Below the pieces are notes generated by a model, which searched no databases, was not told where the DNA came from, and was given only the letters and a program-made list of their open reading frames with translations. A stretch of 64,000 nt of DNA, taken from the NCBI RefSeq assembly GCF_003387355.1, contig NZ_QUNH01000001.1:186001-250000 (forward strand), written 5' to 3'. This stretch comes from Winogradskyella sediminis. GTDB lineage: Bacteria; Bacteroidota; Bacteroidia; Flavobacteriales; Flavobacteriaceae. Positions 9,200-18,030 of the stretch are shown in pieces (position 1 is the first letter of the stretch; the number at the start of each line of letters is the position of its first letter). Both the position numbers and the translations under genes were made by a program.

Positions 9200-9433
9200 T
9201 TAGTGTGGATTTTCAGATTTATCTGGTTTACTAAATTTTCTATAAATCACAAAACCAATTACTGCTACAAGAAGATAAGGCACAGCCATTAGGAAAACAA
9301 TACCATCATTGATACCTTCTGCCATAGATTGATCTTCACCACTTTCTAAAACGGCTCTACACATAGCGCATTGTGCCTTGGCTGTAAACAGCAATAAGAA
9401 ACTAAAGATTGATAAGAAAATTCTACGTCTCAT
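9200..9433 (-). CDS. Small secreted/membrane protein with CAMC motif
   Basis: A 77-residue protein; the ATG at 9433 is chosen because it opens a normal signal peptide ('RRRIFLSIFSFLLLFTAKAQ') and lies 2 bases after the DUF420 stop, while the longer reading frame would run into DUF420. After the signal comes 'CAMCRAVLES', then one transmembrane helix (about residues 46-66) and a basic tail. I do not recognise a characterised family. The exported CxxC pair and its place at the end of an oxidase assembly cluster suggest a redox or copper/heme-related role, which is inference. Confidence 0.75.
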   Translation of the reverse strand: MRRRIFLSIFSFLLLFTAKAQCAMCRAVLESGEDQSMAEGINDGIVFLMAVPYLLVAVIGFVIYRKFSKPDKSENPH

Positions 9434-9435
9434 AG

Positions 9436-9984
9436 TTACACATAATAAGGAGAAATCATGAAATAAACTATCACACCAGTGATAGCGACATACAACCACA
9501 TTGGAAACGTAATCTTAGCGATTTTTCTATGACGTTCAATATCATTTGTAATCGCTCTAACATACGTTATTAATACAAATGGTATGATAATTACAGATAA
9601 TACAATGTGCGTGATCAGAATAAAATAATACACATAAGCTATAACACCTTCTCCACCAAACTTGGTAGAATCACTAGTCATATGATACGCCACATATAGC
9701 ACTAAGAATACCACAGAACAATAGATGGCTGTGGTCATTAAGTTTTCGTGTAAAACAACGTTTTTATTTTTTATGGCCATAACTGCAAAGATCAAAAGTG
9801 CTGCAGTACATGCATTTATAGTGGCATAAATTGGCGGAAGCATAGTAAGAGGAGCGACATCAAAACCTAAACTACGCAGATTAACACCAAATAGTAATGC
9901 TACAACTATTGGAATTACAACAGACAATACAACAACCCATTTGTTGTATTTTTTAGCTTTTTCGTGGTCTACAGTATTACTCAT
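9436..9984 (-). CDS. DUF420 membrane protein (CtaM-like oxidase assembly factor)
   Basis: A 182-residue protein with five hydrophobic helices and the DUF420 pattern, including conserved histidines in 'VLHENLM', 'VAYHMTSD', 'LITHIVLS' and 'IERHRKIAK'. In Gram-positive bacteria DUF420 members (YozB/CtaM) are needed for maturation of heme A-type oxidases. Here it sits 2 bases after SCO and in a run with oxidase subunits and ctaB, which fits the same role in the inner membrane. Confidence 0.88.
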   Translation of the reverse strand: MSNTVDHEKAKKYNKWVVVLSVVIPIVVALLFGVNLRSLGFDVAPLTMLPPIYATINACTAALLIFAVMAIKNKNVVLHENLMTTAIYCSVVFLVLYVAYHMTSDSTKFGGEGVIAYVYYFILITHIVLSVIIIPFVLITYVRAITNDIERHRKIAKITFPMWLYVAITGVIVYFMISPYYV

Positions 9985-9986
9985 CG

Positions 9987-10754
9987 TTATTCCTTTAATA
10001 ATTTAGCAATGTCTTCTTTTAATATGGTTATCTCTTGAGGAATACCATCTTCATCCACTCCTGCTTCCTCAGAAATTAATCCATTATAGAATATCTTAGG
10101 GTTACCAAAATCATCAGTTCTAGATCTAATATAACCTTCTTTATCTATCAATGCGAAATTCCCAGAATGCTCAAAACCACCTTCAACATTTGGGTCTTTA
10201 GCTGTATATAAATTAAAACCTTCATTAGCTAATTTATAAATTTCGATTTCGTTTCCTGTTAAAAAATGCCAGTTTGGATTAGTCACATTATATTTCTCGG
10301 CATAGGCTTTTAATACTTCTGGAGTATCTATTTCTGGGGAAATTGTAAATGAAGCAATACCAAAATCTTTTAACCCATTAAATTGATTTTGCACCGCTAC
10401 CAGATTTCTACTCATTATTGGGCAAATTGTAGGACATGTCGTAAAGAAAAACTCAACAACATAGACTTTACCGATATAATCATCGTTGGTAATAGTTTCA
10501 CCATTTTGATTGGTAAAACTAAAAGCTGGCACCTTTTTAGGAGCTCCATTAATTTCTAAATATGCTAAATCGCTTTTATTATTTTTAGCGGTCTTAGTTT
10601 TTAGATCTGAAGTTGAAACATCTTTACTACGACTTTCATCTCTAATAATATCACCTTCGCTTACGCGATCGATTATTTTTGGAATAAATATAATGCCAAA
10701 TACTAGGATTATAAATGTAATTCCAACGTACGAATAATTAGTTTTTTTACTCAT
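9987..10754 (-). CDS. SCO1/SenC family copper chaperone for cytochrome oxidase
   Basis: A 255-residue membrane-anchored thioredoxin-fold protein. It has one N-terminal helix (about residues 8-25), the copper-binding CxxxC in 'TTCPTICPIM', and the distal His in 'GFEHSGNFALID', so all three Cu ligands are present. SCO proteins deliver copper to the CuA site of subunit II. A GTG at 10757 is also in frame, but the ATG at 10754 is preferred; it overlaps the upstream gene's stop by 8 bp, suggesting coupled translation. Confidence 0.93.
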   Translation of the reverse strand: MSKKTNYSYVGITFIILVFGIIFIPKIIDRVSEGDIIRDESRSKDVSTSDLKTKTAKNNKSDLAYLEINGAPKKVPAFSFTNQNGETITNDDYIGKVYVVEFFFTTCPTICPIMSRNLVAVQNQFNGLKDFGIASFTISPEIDTPEVLKAYAEKYNVTNPNWHFLTGNEIEIYKLANEGFNLYTAKDPNVEGGFEHSGNFALIDKEGYIRSRTDDFGNPKIFYNGLISEEAGVDEDGIPQEITILKEDIAKLLKE

Positions 10755-11466
10755 CACCTTGTTTTAATTCTCTATTTCTTCTAGTATCAGAATTCTCAAA
10801 CTTACCTTCTCTCTTCTGACGATATTCTGTAAATAAAATTCTAACATCATCACTCATCATGTTCTTAATTTCTGCCACTTCAATAGTATTATACGAGTAG
10901 ACGCTGAAGGCTGGTTTTTGCTCTTCTACCTCCTTTTCATCTCTTCCGTCTAATCTGCCACGTTGATTTAGATCATTATCTATAATATAAACATGATTTG
11001 TTGAAAGATCTTCTGAGAGCTTTTCCTTAGACTTTAAGCTACTAAAGAGTGTTTTAATTTCACCTTCGGTACCATAAACGTAATGCCAATATTTTAGGTC
11101 TTCGTAAGTGTTAATTTCTTTTTTAAGTTCTTTAATATCTTGTTCCGTACCTTCTGGAACTACGATGACTATTTGAAACCTTTTAAATCCTTTAAATTTA
11201 TCGTAAACCAATTCTTTAAGATTAGAAGCTTCAATAATATTATTTAAAGGGGTTTTACCTAAGAATCCTAAAACCGTAATATGATTTTTTAATAGAATAG
11301 AATCCGTTGCTTCTGAACTAAAATATTCTAAATCCGTTACATTTTTGTTCACCACATTTAAAGGCTCATAATGGTGCTGTGCAGGATAAAGCATTAATAA
11401 AAAGGCAACTGGTAAAAAGAATAGAATACCGAGAACGATATAACGTTTTGTCTTATTTGTTTTCAT
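10747..11466 (-). CDS. Membrane-anchored SCO-like protein lacking cysteines
   Basis: A 239-residue protein with one N-terminal membrane helix (about residues 9-27) and a soluble domain that shows a thioredoxin-like order: a strand 'ITVLGFLG', a strand 'FQIVIVVPEG', and 'HVYIIDNDLNQRGRLDGR', which resembles the SCO segment 'NFALIDKEGYIRSR'. There is no cysteine anywhere, so it cannot bind Cu as SCO does. It overlaps the true SCO gene by 8 bp. I infer a degenerate SCO/thioredoxin-fold partner in oxidase assembly; the fold assignment is not certain. Confidence 0.7.
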   Translation of the reverse strand: MKTNKTKRYIVLGILFFLPVAFLLMLYPAQHHYEPLNVVNKNVTDLEYFSSEATDSILLKNHITVLGFLGKTPLNNIIEASNLKELVYDKFKGFKRFQIVIVVPEGTEQDIKELKKEINTYEDLKYWHYVYGTEGEIKTLFSSLKSKEKLSEDLSTNHVYIIDNDLNQRGRLDGRDEKEVEEQKPAFSVYSYNTIEVAEIKNMMSDDVRILFTEYRQKREGKFENSDTRRNRELKQGDE

Positions 11467-11540
11467 CTATTAGAAATAAAAACTGTTTTGCAGCGGCAAA
11501 CAATACTTTTTATGCCTTAAACAATTGGATTGCAAAAATA

Positions 11541-11569
11541 AAAAAGGTGGCTTAGAAAAACCACCTTTT
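11541..11569 (-). terminator. Intrinsic terminator after oxidase subunit IV gene
   Basis: A 9-bp perfect stem (AAAAGGTGG at 542-550 pairing with CCACCTTTT at 561-569) ends in a T-rich run on the minus strand, about 50 bases after the subunit IV stop. It would split the oxidase subunit genes from the assembly-factor genes, or act as a partial stop between them. A TATTTTTG box at 11533-11540 could restart transcription just below it. Confidence 0.65.
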
Positions 11570-11619
11570 AATTGTATTTAACACTTTGAATTAACGCCGT
11601 GTAATTGTAAATATGTTAT

Positions 11620-12069
11620 CTAAAAATCATGCTTAATTAAAGCATTTTCATTGTTATAAACATTGAAAACATAACCACCTTCTTGAAGTAAGATAAATAT
11701 TAAATAGCAAATTAGAAAAACACTCGTCCAAACCACCATCTTTCTAAGACTACCTACTTCATCTCTCATGTGCATAAAATCCCAAGTAATGTAATAAGCT
11801 TTAACAATAGTTAAAAGAATAAAGATAAGGTTTAACGGCTTCATATATACAATTGGTGAAAATATGATATTACCTAAAGTAGCAAAAAAACCACCTCCTT
11901 CAAATGGATCCATCCAGGTGTGCATAAACACCTCTGGCTTATAAATCCCTAAAACAACCTCTATTGCTGTTACAAAAGTTAAGAAAGCTAAAACTCCCCA
12001 TATCTTCTGTGTATTGGATTTAAATTTCCAAAGTCCTCTAAATATTTCTAATTTATGTTCGTGTGCCAT
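11620..12069 (-). CDS. Cytochrome c oxidase subunit IV
   Basis: A 149-residue membrane protein with four hydrophobic segments and the prokaryotic COX4-type pattern ('IWGVLAFLTFVTAIEVVLGI', then 'LTIVKAYYITWDFMHM', a typical feature in subunit IV). The His-containing helix 'WDFMHM' and the neighbouring subunit III genes support the call. It is a small accessory subunit of the aa3-type oxidase in the inner membrane. There is about 100 bases between it and the upstream subunit III gene. Confidence 0.88.
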   Translation of the reverse strand: MAHEHKLEIFRGLWKFKSNTQKIWGVLAFLTFVTAIEVVLGIYKPEVFMHTWMDPFEGGGFFATLGNIIFSPIVYMKPLNLIFILLTIVKAYYITWDFMHMRDEVGSLRKMVVWTSVFLICYLIFILLQEGGYVFNVYNNENALIKHDF

Positions 12070-12168
12070 AACTTAATCTTAATGTTACTTGTTTTTAATT
12101 ACTAAAAAAACAAGTGCTGTTCGCTATTAACTATTTTATTGAGCACTATTTAATATGCTCGATTGTTA

Positions 12169-13170
12169 TTATACTAAATAGAAGAATGTGAATACAAACA
12201 CCCATACTAAATCTACAAAGTGCCAGTATAAACCTACTTTCTCTACCATTTCATAACTTCCACGTCGCTCGTAGGTTCCAAGTACTACGTTGAAGAAAAT
12301 TATAATATTAATCACTACTCCCGATAATACGTGGAAACCGTGAAAACCAGTAATAAAGAAAAAGAAGTCGGCAAACAATGTGGTACCGTACTCGTTAACC
12401 CTTAGGTTGGCTCCTTTTACAACTAATTTACCGTTTTCTTTAATCTGCTTAAGAGATTCTGCTCTAGACAAAACTGTTTTATGTCCGTTTTCATCTAAAA
12501 ACTGATTTCTTACTAACACATTCTCATTAGCTTGCAAACCTGCGTAAATTTCATCTACAGTATAAGGAGGTAATGTTCCTTCATCTACAAACCACAGTCC
12601 ATTTTTACGCTCGTGATCAACACGGTCACTTTCTTGAGCAATGGCTATATCGTCTATTGAAACACGTTTAAATTTCTCTTCACCATCAACTGTAACATAC
12701 TCGCCGAATTGCAAAATATTACCACCGTTGGTTTGAACAGCTCCATAATCACCCTGAATAAATGTTGCCCATTCCCAAGCTTGAGAACCCACGAATATAG
12801 CTCCACCAATAATGGTTAAGAACATGTATATCGTTACTTTGGCTTTATTCATATGATGGCCAGCGTCTACAGCTAATACCATCGTTACTGACGACATAAT
12901 AAGTATAAACGTCATAAATGCCACATAAATCATTGGCAATTCTTGACCATGCAAAAATGGTACGTGCGTAAACACTTCATCCGCAATTGGCCATTCGTTT
13001 ATAAACTTAAACCTTGAAAAACCATAAGCGGCCAAGAAACCCGAAAATGTTAATGCATCAGATACAATGAAAAACCACATCATCATTTTTCCGTAACTTG
13101 CTTTGAGAGGTTTATTACCTCCACCCCAAGTTTTTCCTTCTGTACCAGTACTAGCTACTGTAGAATCCAT
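12169..13170 (-). CDS. Cytochrome c oxidase subunit III (long form)
   Basis: A 333-residue heme-copper oxidase subunit III. Membrane helices with the family motifs are present: 'WEWATFIQG' and, near the end, 'FFITGFHGFHVLSG' and 'VGLYWHFVDLVWVFVF'. Between these two halves (residues about 141-262) lies a hydrophilic stretch of roughly 120 residues that normal subunit III lacks, which explains the length over about 200-260. A shorter subunit III paralogue is the upstream neighbour. Start is ATG. Confidence 0.93.
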   Translation of the reverse strand: MDSTVASTGTEGKTWGGGNKPLKASYGKMMMWFFIVSDALTFSGFLAAYGFSRFKFINEWPIADEVFTHVPFLHGQELPMIYVAFMTFILIMSSVTMVLAVDAGHHMNKAKVTIYMFLTIIGGAIFVGSQAWEWATFIQGDYGAVQTNGGNILQFGEYVTVDGEEKFKRVSIDDIAIAQESDRVDHERKNGLWFVDEGTLPPYTVDEIYAGLQANENVLVRNQFLDENGHKTVLSRAESLKQIKENGKLVVKGANLRVNEYGTTLFADFFFFITGFHGFHVLSGVVINIIIFFNVVLGTYERRGSYEMVEKVGLYWHFVDLVWVFVFTFFYLV

Positions 13171-13208
13171 AGAATTTATTTAAATTTTTTAAGATTGGAC
13201 AAAAATAA

Positions 13209-13808
13209 TCAAATTATATATCTAAAAAAATATAAAAACAAAAAGAGCACAAGCCAAAGCATATCTACGAAATGCCAAAAATTGGCTGCTAGTTCAAAAC
13301 CCAACATATTGTTGGAGTTATACTTTTGTTTAAAATGATTATAAATTACGACTAACAAACAAACCAAACCAGCAATAACGTGCGCTATATGCAATACTGC
13401 GATGACATAAATGTAAGACATTGTAATATTACTTGTTGGACCCGTAAAATTATAACCGTCCATAATAATTTGTCCGAAACCAACAAACTGACTATAAACA
13501 AAACCCACACCCAATGCTAGTGTCACTAATAACCAAACAGTTACCATCTGACTTTTATTTTGTTGTAACGCTCGCTTACCCAACATAAATGTTAAACTAC
13601 TCAATAAAATAAGTACTAAACTCGTAAAAAAGGCGCTTGGTAACTGAAAATCGATTAACCAATCTTCATTCAATCGCTGCTTACTACTCACTATAAACGC
13701 ACTCACTAAGCCTGCAAACGACATAATTAATGCACCGATAGCAAACCAAAGCATCATCTTTCTAGATCGTGCTCTTTTAACTTGCTGTGTTCCTTGTGTT
13801 AAATCCAT
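13209..13808 (-). CDS. Cytochrome c oxidase subunit III (short form)
   Basis: A 199-residue subunit III of the five-helix type, with 'IAVLHIAHVIAGL' and the C-terminal 'ANFWHFVDMLWLVLFLFLYF'. It starts the base after ctaB stops. Two adjacent subunit III genes of different length suggest either two subunits in one oxidase or a split of helix functions. Both are in the inner membrane. Subunits I and II are encoded elsewhere in the window (36014-38896). Confidence 0.92.
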   Translation of the reverse strand: MDLTQGTQQVKRARSRKMMLWFAIGALIMSFAGLVSAFIVSSKQRLNEDWLIDFQLPSAFFTSLVLILLSSLTFMLGKRALQQNKSQMVTVWLLVTLALGVGFVYSQFVGFGQIIMDGYNFTGPTSNITMSYIYVIAVLHIAHVIAGLVCLLVVIYNHFKQKYNSNNMLGFELAANFWHFVDMLWLVLFLFLYFFRYII

Positions 13809-14702
13809 TTATCTTAAAAATTTATCTGCAACATATATAATTTGCAATAGCGTAATATAAAACACACTTGAAAGCATCAATTGTTTTGCCGCTTTTATAC
13901 TACGTGCTTTAAATAGCCTAAATGCATAAACTAACATCACCATACCCAAAATAAAAACAAGCATTGCTCCTACAATAGATAACTTTAAATCTCCTGTATA
14001 GCCAAAAACTGGAATTATTGAGACTATAATCGTCCACACACTGTACATTATAATCTGTACTGCGGTTCCCTTATCGGGTTTCCCCGTAGGCAACATATGA
14101 AACCCTCCTTTTTTATAATCTTCATGTAAAAACCATCCAATAGACCAAAAATGCGGAAATTGCCAAAAAAACTGGATAGCGAATAATGTTCCTGCCTCTA
14201 TTCCAAAGCTATTACGAGCGGCAACCCAACCTAACATAAATGGAATGGCTCCCGGTAAAGCCCCTACAAATACTGACAAAGAAGTCTTTGTTTTTAATGG
14301 CGTATAAACACTTGTATATAAAAAAATTGAAATTGCTCCATACATCGCTGTTTTTGGGTTAATAACATACAGCGTAATTAATCCTAAGATTGTAAATGTT
14401 GTAGCTATGACAAAAGCAGTATTAACAGACATTCGGCCTGCAGGAATAGGTCTATTTTTGGTTCTATCCATCAGCGCATCTAAGTCGCGCTCAATAATTT
14501 GATTATAGGCATTAGAGGCGCCAACCATAAAGTATCCACCAATAGCTAATAATAACAATGTTGTTATACTTATCGTTTCTGCTCCTAGAAAATAACCCGC
14601 AACAGAAGAAAACACAACACTTAAGGACAATCCCATTTTGGTGATTTCCTTAAAATCTGTTATCACAGAAGCTGTTGATATCGAAGATTTTGTATAACTC
14701 AA
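13809..14702 (-). CDS. ctaB: Protoheme IX farnesyltransferase (heme O synthase)
   Basis: A 297-residue UbiA-family polytopic enzyme with the first Asp-rich motif 'NQIIERDLDALMDRTKNRP', the second motif around 'HEDYKKGGFHMLP', and eight to nine helices. It farnesylates protoheme to heme O, the precursor of heme A for the aa3 oxidase. The best start is TTG at 14702, because the first in-frame ATG (14636) would cut off the conserved 'DFKEITKMGLSL' segment. It is the first gene of the oxidase cluster and has a promoter-like site just upstream. Confidence 0.94.
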   Translation of the reverse strand: MSYTKSSISTASVITDFKEITKMGLSLSVVFSSVAGYFLGAETISITTLLLLAIGGYFMVGASNAYNQIIERDLDALMDRTKNRPIPAGRMSVNTAFVIATTFTILGLITLYVINPKTAMYGAISIFLYTSVYTPLKTKTSLSVFVGALPGAIPFMLGWVAARNSFGIEAGTLFAIQFFWQFPHFWSIGWFLHEDYKKGGFHMLPTGKPDKGTAVQIIMYSVWTIIVSIIPVFGYTGDLKLSIVGAMLVFILGMVMLVYAFRLFKARSIKAAKQLMLSSVFYITLLQIIYVADKFLR

Positions 14703-14735
14703 ACTATACGATTTTTGATAATTTTAAAGCGAGTG

Positions 14736-14766
14736 CAAAGATAGTTTGAAAATTGATTCCTACCAA
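14736..14766 (-). promoter_or_regulatory. Bacteroidota-type promoter for ctaB oxidase cluster
   Basis: On the minus strand a -33 TTG (14766-14764) is separated by 20 bases from a -7 box TATCTTTG (14743-14736), matching the TTG-N17-23-TANNTTTG consensus. The predicted start of transcription is some 25 bases before the TTG start codon of ctaB. Confidence 0.65.
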
Positions 14767-14882
14767 CGTTAAAGTTTAGTTTTATTATAATGTAACGAGA
14801 GTCTAGTGTTTACCCAACAAAAATCACCAATACCAACGGTATTCAATAGTCATATGACTATAGAACAAACCAAGTCTAATTT

Positions 14883-16991
14883 CTAAAAATCATTATACCA
14901 GTTAAATAAATCGGTTCGTACGCCAATACTAAACCACAATGTGTTTGAATCCGTAGTTGAAGCCGTTATAGCATCAGGATTAAAGTCTCTGTAAATAATA
15001 TTAGTAAACACCTTGAGATTTGTTGCTGGGTTTAACAAATAACCTGCCTGTAGTTCGGCCATAAAACTATTGGTTTTGTTTCCTTGCCCAATTTTTATTC
15101 CTGTATCAGCATTACGATCATTATAATCTCTATAAATATCTCCTCCATAAGAAAAGTTATCGTCATTCGTATTATAGTCAAATCCTCGCTGCCCTATAAT
15201 AAACTTAGCATCTCCAAACCATCGTTTGTAATTGTAACGCCCTATTAACACTAATTCTTTAAAATTAGCTCCCCAAAGATGCGCCATAGGCTGATTGAAA
15301 CTTGCATAGTTGAGTACTTGGGTGTTATGAGAATAAGTATAAGGACGCACTTGATTATACTCTGCTTGTAACAATAAATCCTTAATTTCAAACGCATTAA
15401 AATACTTTGCTCCTATTTGATAACCGAATTTATTTTTCCAGCTTTTTTCACCAGCCTTAACATCACTTAGAGAAAATTCATCTAAAATAAATTGCCCATA
15501 GAGGTTAATTTTATTATTCCATTTGTACTTTGAACTTAAACCTAAAATAGCATTTCCTGCATCTTGTCCCGTTTGAAATTCTATAGCTCGTAGAAATATA
15601 ATTGGATTAAGATAGTTTACATCGAAACCTCGGTTATTAGTATTTTCCCATATCACAGATTCGAAGAAACCAATATTTAGTCGTTTAGAAACATTCCAAC
15701 TCAAGTAATGATTGGCCATGTATTTGTTTAAAAATGCACCATCAACTTCAACTTCGGGACGTACATCTTTTAACCACATCCAAGTGCTTGTATATTTTAT
15801 TTTCCAGAAGCTTGCATTCAGCTTTAAAAACGGATAAGGACTAGATACATCACTTTGTAATAGCGATCTATATCCATCACCTATAAAGTTTTTTCCATGA
15901 CCAAATTGTATATTTAAAAAATCGGCAGGTGTATAAGACAAATAAGCTTCCGCAGCAGGATAATCATAAGCATCTTCCTTAAAACGCTTTGCAATGCCAC
16001 GGCCAGGAATAATAGCTGGTTCACCACCTCCACGTCTTAGCGCCTCTGCATATTGATTAAAATATTCCGCAAAACGTCCCTGACTCTCATATACTGAAGC
16101 AGATAAATTAAACCGTTTTCCTAAACCGGCTTGTATAAATACACCTCTTGTATTATTCCAGGTCGAACTAAAATCGGCTTCTGTATCTTTGCCAACTTGT
16201 AAATCTAAAATAGGATCGATTGTAAACCAATAATCATCACCTTGTACCTCTACTAAGTGTTCATTAAACACTTTTCTGCCCAACCAAGAATCCGTTGATT
16301 TTGCTAAGCTTTCTTTTTCGGCTTTAATATCATAATATCTGGCCACATCACTATACACATAAGGTTTTACTGCAGTATGACTGTTGGTACCTAAGGCATT
16401 CATATCGTCATCAAAACGTGCATAATAGGCATGTGTAAAAGGGATATTTAATTGACTATGATACTCTAATTCTTCGTATGGTTTTAAATCCTTTAAAATC
16501 TGGTCATATTCATTAGATAAAGTAGCGTTTAAACTATCTTTAATCGTCAATTTTTCCGCTTCTGTTGATTGTAAATTTTGAGCTACGGGTGCTCTAAGTG
16601 GAATGGAAATACTTAAACTATATTGAACAAATGTAGGCTTACCATTATAAGTGGCTGGTTGTATCTTTGGAAGCATATCGAAAACACGTTGACTTTCTGC
16701 CTTCAGTTCATCGTAAATAGCATCTGTATAGATAGCTTTAAACTCACCTTCTTTATTAACTTCAAACAATACCTTAACATCACCAACATAAGATTCATCT
16801 ACGACTATTTGAGGCACCTCAAAATTTTCATAAATAAAAGTATTAAGTGTAAAGTTAAAACACGATTTTAATTGCTCTACAGCAATAGAATCACAGGCCT
16901 TAAACACAGGAGGTTTTTCGTAAGATAATGGGGTTTGAGTGTAACCAATAGTGGTCGTTAATAGAATAGCAAATAGCACAATGCGCTTCAT
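14883..16991 (-). CDS. remB: Gliding motility protein RemB-like outer membrane protein
   Basis: A 702-residue exported protein with a signal peptide (about residues 1-18). Residues about 60-135 resemble a TonB C-terminal domain ('KVLFEVNKEGEFKAIYTDA' and 'LPKIQPATYNGKP'). The rest is rich in alternating beta strands, like a Wzi-type outer membrane barrel ('IQFGHGKNFIGDGYRSLL', 'NLKVFTNIIYRDFNPDA'), and ends in an aromatic residue. The layout agrees with what I recall of RemB of gliding flavobacteria, a protein linked to cell movement. It precedes no obvious partner but lies next to two TonB genes. The RemB name is from memory, not a search. Confidence 0.75.
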   Translation of the reverse strand: MKRIVLFAILLTTTIGYTQTPLSYEKPPVFKACDSIAVEQLKSCFNFTLNTFIYENFEVPQIVVDESYVGDVKVLFEVNKEGEFKAIYTDAIYDELKAESQRVFDMLPKIQPATYNGKPTFVQYSLSISIPLRAPVAQNLQSTEAEKLTIKDSLNATLSNEYDQILKDLKPYEELEYHSQLNIPFTHAYYARFDDDMNALGTNSHTAVKPYVYSDVARYYDIKAEKESLAKSTDSWLGRKVFNEHLVEVQGDDYWFTIDPILDLQVGKDTEADFSSTWNNTRGVFIQAGLGKRFNLSASVYESQGRFAEYFNQYAEALRRGGGEPAIIPGRGIAKRFKEDAYDYPAAEAYLSYTPADFLNIQFGHGKNFIGDGYRSLLQSDVSSPYPFLKLNASFWKIKYTSTWMWLKDVRPEVEVDGAFLNKYMANHYLSWNVSKRLNIGFFESVIWENTNNRGFDVNYLNPIIFLRAIEFQTGQDAGNAILGLSSKYKWNNKINLYGQFILDEFSLSDVKAGEKSWKNKFGYQIGAKYFNAFEIKDLLLQAEYNQVRPYTYSHNTQVLNYASFNQPMAHLWGANFKELVLIGRYNYKRWFGDAKFIIGQRGFDYNTNDDNFSYGGDIYRDYNDRNADTGIKIGQGNKTNSFMAELQAGYLLNPATNLKVFTNIIYRDFNPDAITASTTDSNTLWFSIGVRTDLFNWYNDF

Positions 16992-17060
16992 AAAAGACTA
17001 ATTTTTAATGCGCGAAAGATACTTAATTTTTTTAGTATCCTAGAAACCAAATGGTGCATA

Positions 17061-17090
17061 AAAAAACCGTTATTTAAAAATATAACGGTT
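17061..17090 (-). terminator. Intrinsic terminator after first TonB gene
   Basis: A 9-bp stem (AACCGTTAT at 65-73 and ATAACGGTT at 82-90) followed by T residues on the minus strand, 25 bases after the TonB stop, separating it from remB. Confidence 0.7.
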
Positions 17091-17115
17091 CTGCCAAAAA
17101 GGTTTGGTTCTAAGC

Positions 17116-17913
17116 TTAATTTCTTACATCGAAAACTATGGGTAATGTATAAATGACACCTACGGGAACATGGCGCTGTAGACCAGGTTGCATTTTAGGA
17201 ATTTTATTAATCACCCTATTAGCTTCCTTCTCTAATGCAGGATGTGGACCCCTTGTTTTAATATCTGTAACATTTCCATATTTATCAATCGTAAATTGTG
17301 TAGAAATTTTTTGTCGGCCAGAAATACCGTAGTTAGAACCAATATCGGTATTAAACGTCTTGCCAATTAATTTTGAGATTTTATCGGACATGCATTTTTT
17401 TCTCTCATTATTGTTTTTCTTTTTTTCGCAACCAGGATACACAGGCACCATTTCTATGACAGAAATTGGTATAAAAATATCTTCTTGAGGCTCATCAACA
17501 GCAGTATTAAAATGTTCAACATCTATGATCGGTTCATCACTAATTATTGGTTCTTCGGGTGTTTTAATTATGGTCTCAATTAATGGTACATCATCTTCTA
17601 CCGTATTGTATTTATCTATTAAATCGACACTTGGTAAAGGCTCTGCAGTTTTAGGCTTTACAACTTCAACAGTAAATGGTTCAACATATTCTATAGAGAT
17701 AGGTTCAGAACTTGCCGTTTCTGTAATAGGTGCAAATGTTTTCTCTTCAAACTTCATTTCAAAAAGTGCATAGGCACCTAATAAACAAAGAATGAGCCCT
17801 ATTTGAAAATACAGGCTTGAGTTTTTTTGTAAATTTGCATCATGTTTTTGTGATCTCTTTACTTCAGTAGCGCTCTGACCAGCAATATTGAAGTCTTTGT
17901 TAGATGTTTTCAT
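17116..17913 (-). CDS. Energy transducer TonB (paralogue 1)
   Basis: A 265-residue TonB protein: a cytoplasmic N-terminus, one membrane helix (about residues 34-51), a periplasmic Pro/Glu/Thr-rich stretch, and a C-terminal TonB domain with 'TQFTIDKYGNVTDIKTRG', 'KIPKMQPGLQ' and 'TLPIVFDV'. Two cysteines ('YPGCEKKK' and 'KKCM') are conserved with the neighbouring paralogue. TonB couples the proton-motive force, through ExbB/ExbD (not in this window), to outer-membrane receptors. Each of the two paralogues has its own terminator, so they are separate units. Confidence 0.92.
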   Translation of the reverse strand: MKTSNKDFNIAGQSATEVKRSQKHDANLQKNSSLYFQIGLILCLLGAYALFEMKFEEKTFAPITETASSEPISIEYVEPFTVEVVKPKTAEPLPSVDLIDKYNTVEDDVPLIETIIKTPEEPIISDEPIIDVEHFNTAVDEPQEDIFIPISVIEMVPVYPGCEKKKNNNERKKCMSDKISKLIGKTFNTDIGSNYGISGRQKISTQFTIDKYGNVTDIKTRGPHPALEKEANRVINKIPKMQPGLQRHVPVGVIYTLPIVFDVRN

Positions 17914-17972
17914 AATATATTTGATTTAAATGTTAATATTATGTAAAAGTCACAATAAGCATACCAAAAACG

Positions 17973-18006
17973 AAAATCCCGCTCAATTAATTTTGAACGG
18001 GATTTT
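17973..18006 (-). terminator. Intrinsic terminator after second TonB gene
   Basis: A 9-bp perfect stem (AAAATCCCG at 17973-17981 and CGGGATTTT at 17998-18006), flanked by A/T-rich sequence, 25 bases after the stop of the gene at 18031. Confidence 0.7.
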
Positions 18007-18030
18007 TATATATAAAAAATTTTATTTCGC

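Noticed and set aside
12113..12147. AGTGCT/AGCACT pairing between subunit III and subunit IV genes as a terminator
   Set aside because: Short stem with a 23-base loop; not convincing although a T-run follows.
14829..14861. A 6-bp hairpin and a 16-bp palindrome below the remB stop as a terminator
   Set aside because: The T-run is several bases from the stem and the palindrome has no T-run; too weak to call.
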